Positions 5,183 to 6,842 of a DNA stretch of 6,842 bases are shown here, one piece after another (position 1 is the stretch's first letter; the number at the start of each line of letters is the position of its first letter). Source of the DNA: CAIZQW01 sp037133395 (lineage in GTDB: Bacteria > Verrucomicrobiota > Kiritimatiellia > RFP12 > UBA1067). The notes beneath the pieces were generated by a model. It made no database searches, was not told where the DNA came from, and worked only from the letters and a program-made list of their open reading frames with translations. The stretch lies in contig JBAXOG010000215.1 of assembly GCA_037133395.1 (NCBI GenBank), forward strand, positions 1 to 6,842, written 5' to 3'. The translations under genes were made by a program, and so were the position numbers.

Positions 5183-6814
5183 ATGAAAATTATCAATGCC
5201 CCATTTATGCTGCTGTTGTATGTTTCCGCGCTGAAGAGCTTTGGCGCTGAGTGGATGCCACCGGAGGGGCGTGACGTTCGGATTTTGCCGGTGGCGGTCA
5301 GCAACGGCACGGCACACGTGGAAATCAGCACGAACCGAAACACGCTGACGGCGAAGATGACGGTGACGTTTCCCAAGCCGGTCACGAACGATGTCGAGGT
5401 CGTGTTTGCCTTCGATCTTGCCGGTGAGCCGGTGAAACAGATCGGGTTGCCGGAGCGGAACGGCGTGTTCAAGATCTGGCCGGTGTCCCCGGAGTTGGGC
5501 GGGGCGGGCACGTTCGAGCTGGGCAACGCGGCGAAGGGGCCGCTTGCGTGTTCCACACTTGGGATGCCGGCGGTCAGCCTGATCTTCGGCGAAAAAGAAA
5601 CAGAGCTCGCTGTTGCTGCCGACCCGTATTGCGGGAGTTACTTCCGCGTGAAGGGAAATCGCGTGGAGATACGGACAACGTATCTGGGCTCGCTGGTGCC
5701 CGTCACGCGAGAAGAACGGACCTTTTCGCTGGAATTTCATCGTGGCGGCGCGGACGGCACGTGCCGGTCGTTTTACCGGACAATCCCGGAGATTGAGCCG
5801 GGAGCGCCATGGACGCAAGGCATTCATCTGGTCTACTACGATTATCTCTCGGAAAAAGGCGAGGGCTGGTTCAAAGATCTCCAGACGCTTGCCGATAAAA
5901 TTCCAGAGAAACACAGGGGCCGTGTCGCGCTCTGCCTGCATGGCTGGTATGACTACTTCCAGCAATATGCCTACGACCACAAGACCGGTAAACTGTTGCA
6001 GGAGTGGACAGCCTTCCCCGGCACGTACAAGGTTCCCATGAGCCTGACGGAAATGCACCGGCGGTTGAAGTTCGCCAAAGACCTCGGCTTCCGCGTGCTG
6101 CTGTATTTTGCCGACGGCACCAACAGCGATTCCGGCGCGCCCGCGTTCAACAAAGATTACGTGTTGAAAGACAAAAACAACACGACGTTCCCCGGCTGGA
6201 AGGGGCCGGACTCGATCGGGCAACCCTTAATGATGGATCCGAGCGTGCCGGGTCTGCGCGACTGGTATCGCGGCTACTTAAAGGCGCTGCTCGCCGAATA
6301 CGGGACATCCGTGGACGGCTTTGTGTGGGACGAGACCTTTTACATTCCAACCAACTTCATCTCCTATCCGGACGGCAGACCAGCGTATGCCGACCGTGCG
6401 ATGATGAGCTTGGTGTCGGAGTTGACGCAGATGACGCAAGCGTACCGAGCCCGCAACCCGGACTTGGTGTTTCTTGCGTCTGACCTTGGCAGGACGAGCT
6501 ACGCATTGGTCGCGCATGGCACGTATCAGGACAGTGCCATGCGCGAAGAAAGTTGGGGCCCCAGCATGTTCGCCAATTACAGGAACTGTCTGTGGAGCTG
6601 CAATTGGTATCCTTTGCGGCACGCAAAGCAAAACGAGGTTGCAGCCGAGAAATACGGCTTGCCCCAAGGCTTGTCAAACGGCTGGGAAGACAACTACGGA
6701 CCCAGCAGGATGCCCCCGGAATTACTGGATGCGGTTTTGAAACGCTTCATCACACATGCGGAATCCGAACGGCAACGATTGCGCCTTCTAATACCACTGC
6801 CGAAAAGTATTTAG
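5183..6814 (+). CDS. Exported glycoside hydrolase-like protein (unassigned family)
   Basis: About 543 residues from the ATG at 5183. Residues 1-22 form a signal peptide: Lys2, hydrophobic core 'PFMLLLYVSAL', probable cleavage after F-G-A. The in-frame ATG at 5141 would add 14 charged residues ahead of it and overlap gene 3. Residues about 23-200 are beta-rich, like the accessory sandwich of many glycoside hydrolases. From about 210 ('GIHLVYYDYLSEKGEGW') the pattern suggests a TIM barrel: 'GRVALCLHGWYDY', 'LGFRVLLYFADGTNSD', 'LMMDPSVPGLRDWYRGYLKALLAEY', then D-G-F-V-W-D-E at 378-384. That last is a strand-end motif like the catalytic-Asp strands of retaining alpha-glycosidases in clans such as GH31/GH36. 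Asp378, Asp383 and Glu384 are the candidate catalytic residues; 'FLASDLG' further on may close the barrel. The end ('PPELLDAVLKRF...') looks like a natural helix, so major truncation is not evident. Export and a carbohydrate-active fold are likely; the substrate is unknown. Confidence 0.7.
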   Translation: MKIINAPFMLLLYVSALKSFGAEWMPPEGRDVRILPVAVSNGTAHVEISTNRNTLTAKMTVTFPKPVTNDVEVVFAFDLAGEPVKQIGLPERNGVFKIWPVSPELGGAGTFELGNAAKGPLACSTLGMPAVSLIFGEKETELAVAADPYCGSYFRVKGNRVEIRTTYLGSLVPVTREERTFSLEFHRGGADGTCRSFYRTIPEIEPGAPWTQGIHLVYYDYLSEKGEGWFKDLQTLADKIPEKHRGRVALCLHGWYDYFQQYAYDHKTGKLLQEWTAFPGTYKVPMSLTEMHRRLKFAKDLGFRVLLYFADGTNSDSGAPAFNKDYVLKDKNNTTFPGWKGPDSIGQPLMMDPSVPGLRDWYRGYLKALLAEYGTSVDGFVWDETFYIPTNFISYPDGRPAYADRAMMSLVSELTQMTQAYRARNPDLVFLASDLGRTSYALVAHGTYQDSAMREESWGPSMFANYRNCLWSCNWYPLRHAKQNEVAAEKYGLPQGLSNGWEDNYGPSRMPPELLDAVLKRFITHAESERQRLRLLIPLPKSI

Positions 6815-6830
6815 ACCATATGAAGGGCAC

Positions 6831-6842
6831 CATACACACGGG
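6831..6842. repeat. Probable edge of a second copy of the 8-103 element
   Basis: The last 12 bases, CATACACACGGG, match the reverse complement of 95-106 (CAGACACACGGG) at 11 positions. They come only 16 bases after the stop of gene 4, where an element bounding the operon would be expected. The window ends here, so the rest cannot be seen. A chance match is possible over so short a stretch. Confidence 0.35.

Noticed and set aside
3964..5556. Long antisense open frame (530 codons) opposite gene 3
   Set aside because: It lies opposite a gene with clear URO-D family motifs and a strong ribosome site. The translated sequence is rich in Arg, His, Ala and Pro with no domain pattern, as expected of a mirror frame in GC-rich DNA.
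4952..6223. Antisense open frame (423 codons) opposite genes 3 and 4
   Set aside because: It crosses the boundary of two supported genes and its product has no family features.
6720..6814. Frameshifted C-terminus of gene 4
   Set aside because: The last residues look slightly unusual, but the final helix 'PPELLDAVLKRF' and the basic stretch after it are plausible as a natural end, and neither alternative frame gives a convincing continuation.

Overview
This 6842-base window is GC-rich and carries four genes, all on the + strand, with gaps of about 27, 44 and 19 bases. They look like one transcription unit. The mix of genes suggests an uncultured or gut/aquatic member of the PVC group (Kiritimatiellota, Lentisphaerota or Verrucomicrobiota). 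It comprises a secreted autotransporter-associated beta-strand repeat protein, two divergent uroporphyrinogen-decarboxylase-fold (URO-D) proteins, and an exported protein resembling a glycoside hydrolase. This assignment rests on gene content only; there is no marker gene in the window.

Layout. Bases 8-103 hold a highly self-complementary, multi-branched element that resembles a dispersed intergenic repeat. Bases 104-274 are an AT-richer leader with a possible extended -10 promoter. Gene 1 (275-2752) encodes an 825-residue exported protein with an N-terminal jelly-roll-like domain and PATR-type beta-helix repeats. It contains two tandem copies of a unit of about 192 residues, and their cores are identical at the DNA level over about 318 bases apart from one 3-base indel. 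Genes 2 (2780-3958) and 3 (4003-5163) encode cytoplasmic URO-D superfamily proteins. Both keep the His-x-Cys pair typical of the methyltransferase branch (MtaA/MtbA/CmuA-like), and both lack the RQAGR signature of true HemE. Gene 4 (5183-6814) encodes an exported protein of about 543 residues with a beta-rich N-terminus and a probable TIM-barrel domain containing a D-G-F-V-W-D-E motif. The window ends in a sequence that matches the edge of the 8-103 element, so the operon may lie between two copies of it.

How the genes may work together (inference). One surface or secreted repeat protein and one secreted carbohydrate-active enzyme candidate flank two intracellular C1/methyl-transfer-type enzymes. 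A possible reading is capture and hydrolysis of a methylated or methoxylated glycan outside the cytoplasm, followed by demethylation inside. No corrinoid protein, transporter or regulator is present to confirm this. The most notable features are the structured flanking element, the very recent internal duplication in gene 1, the duplicated start region of gene 1 with an A8 tract, and the unusual gene combination.
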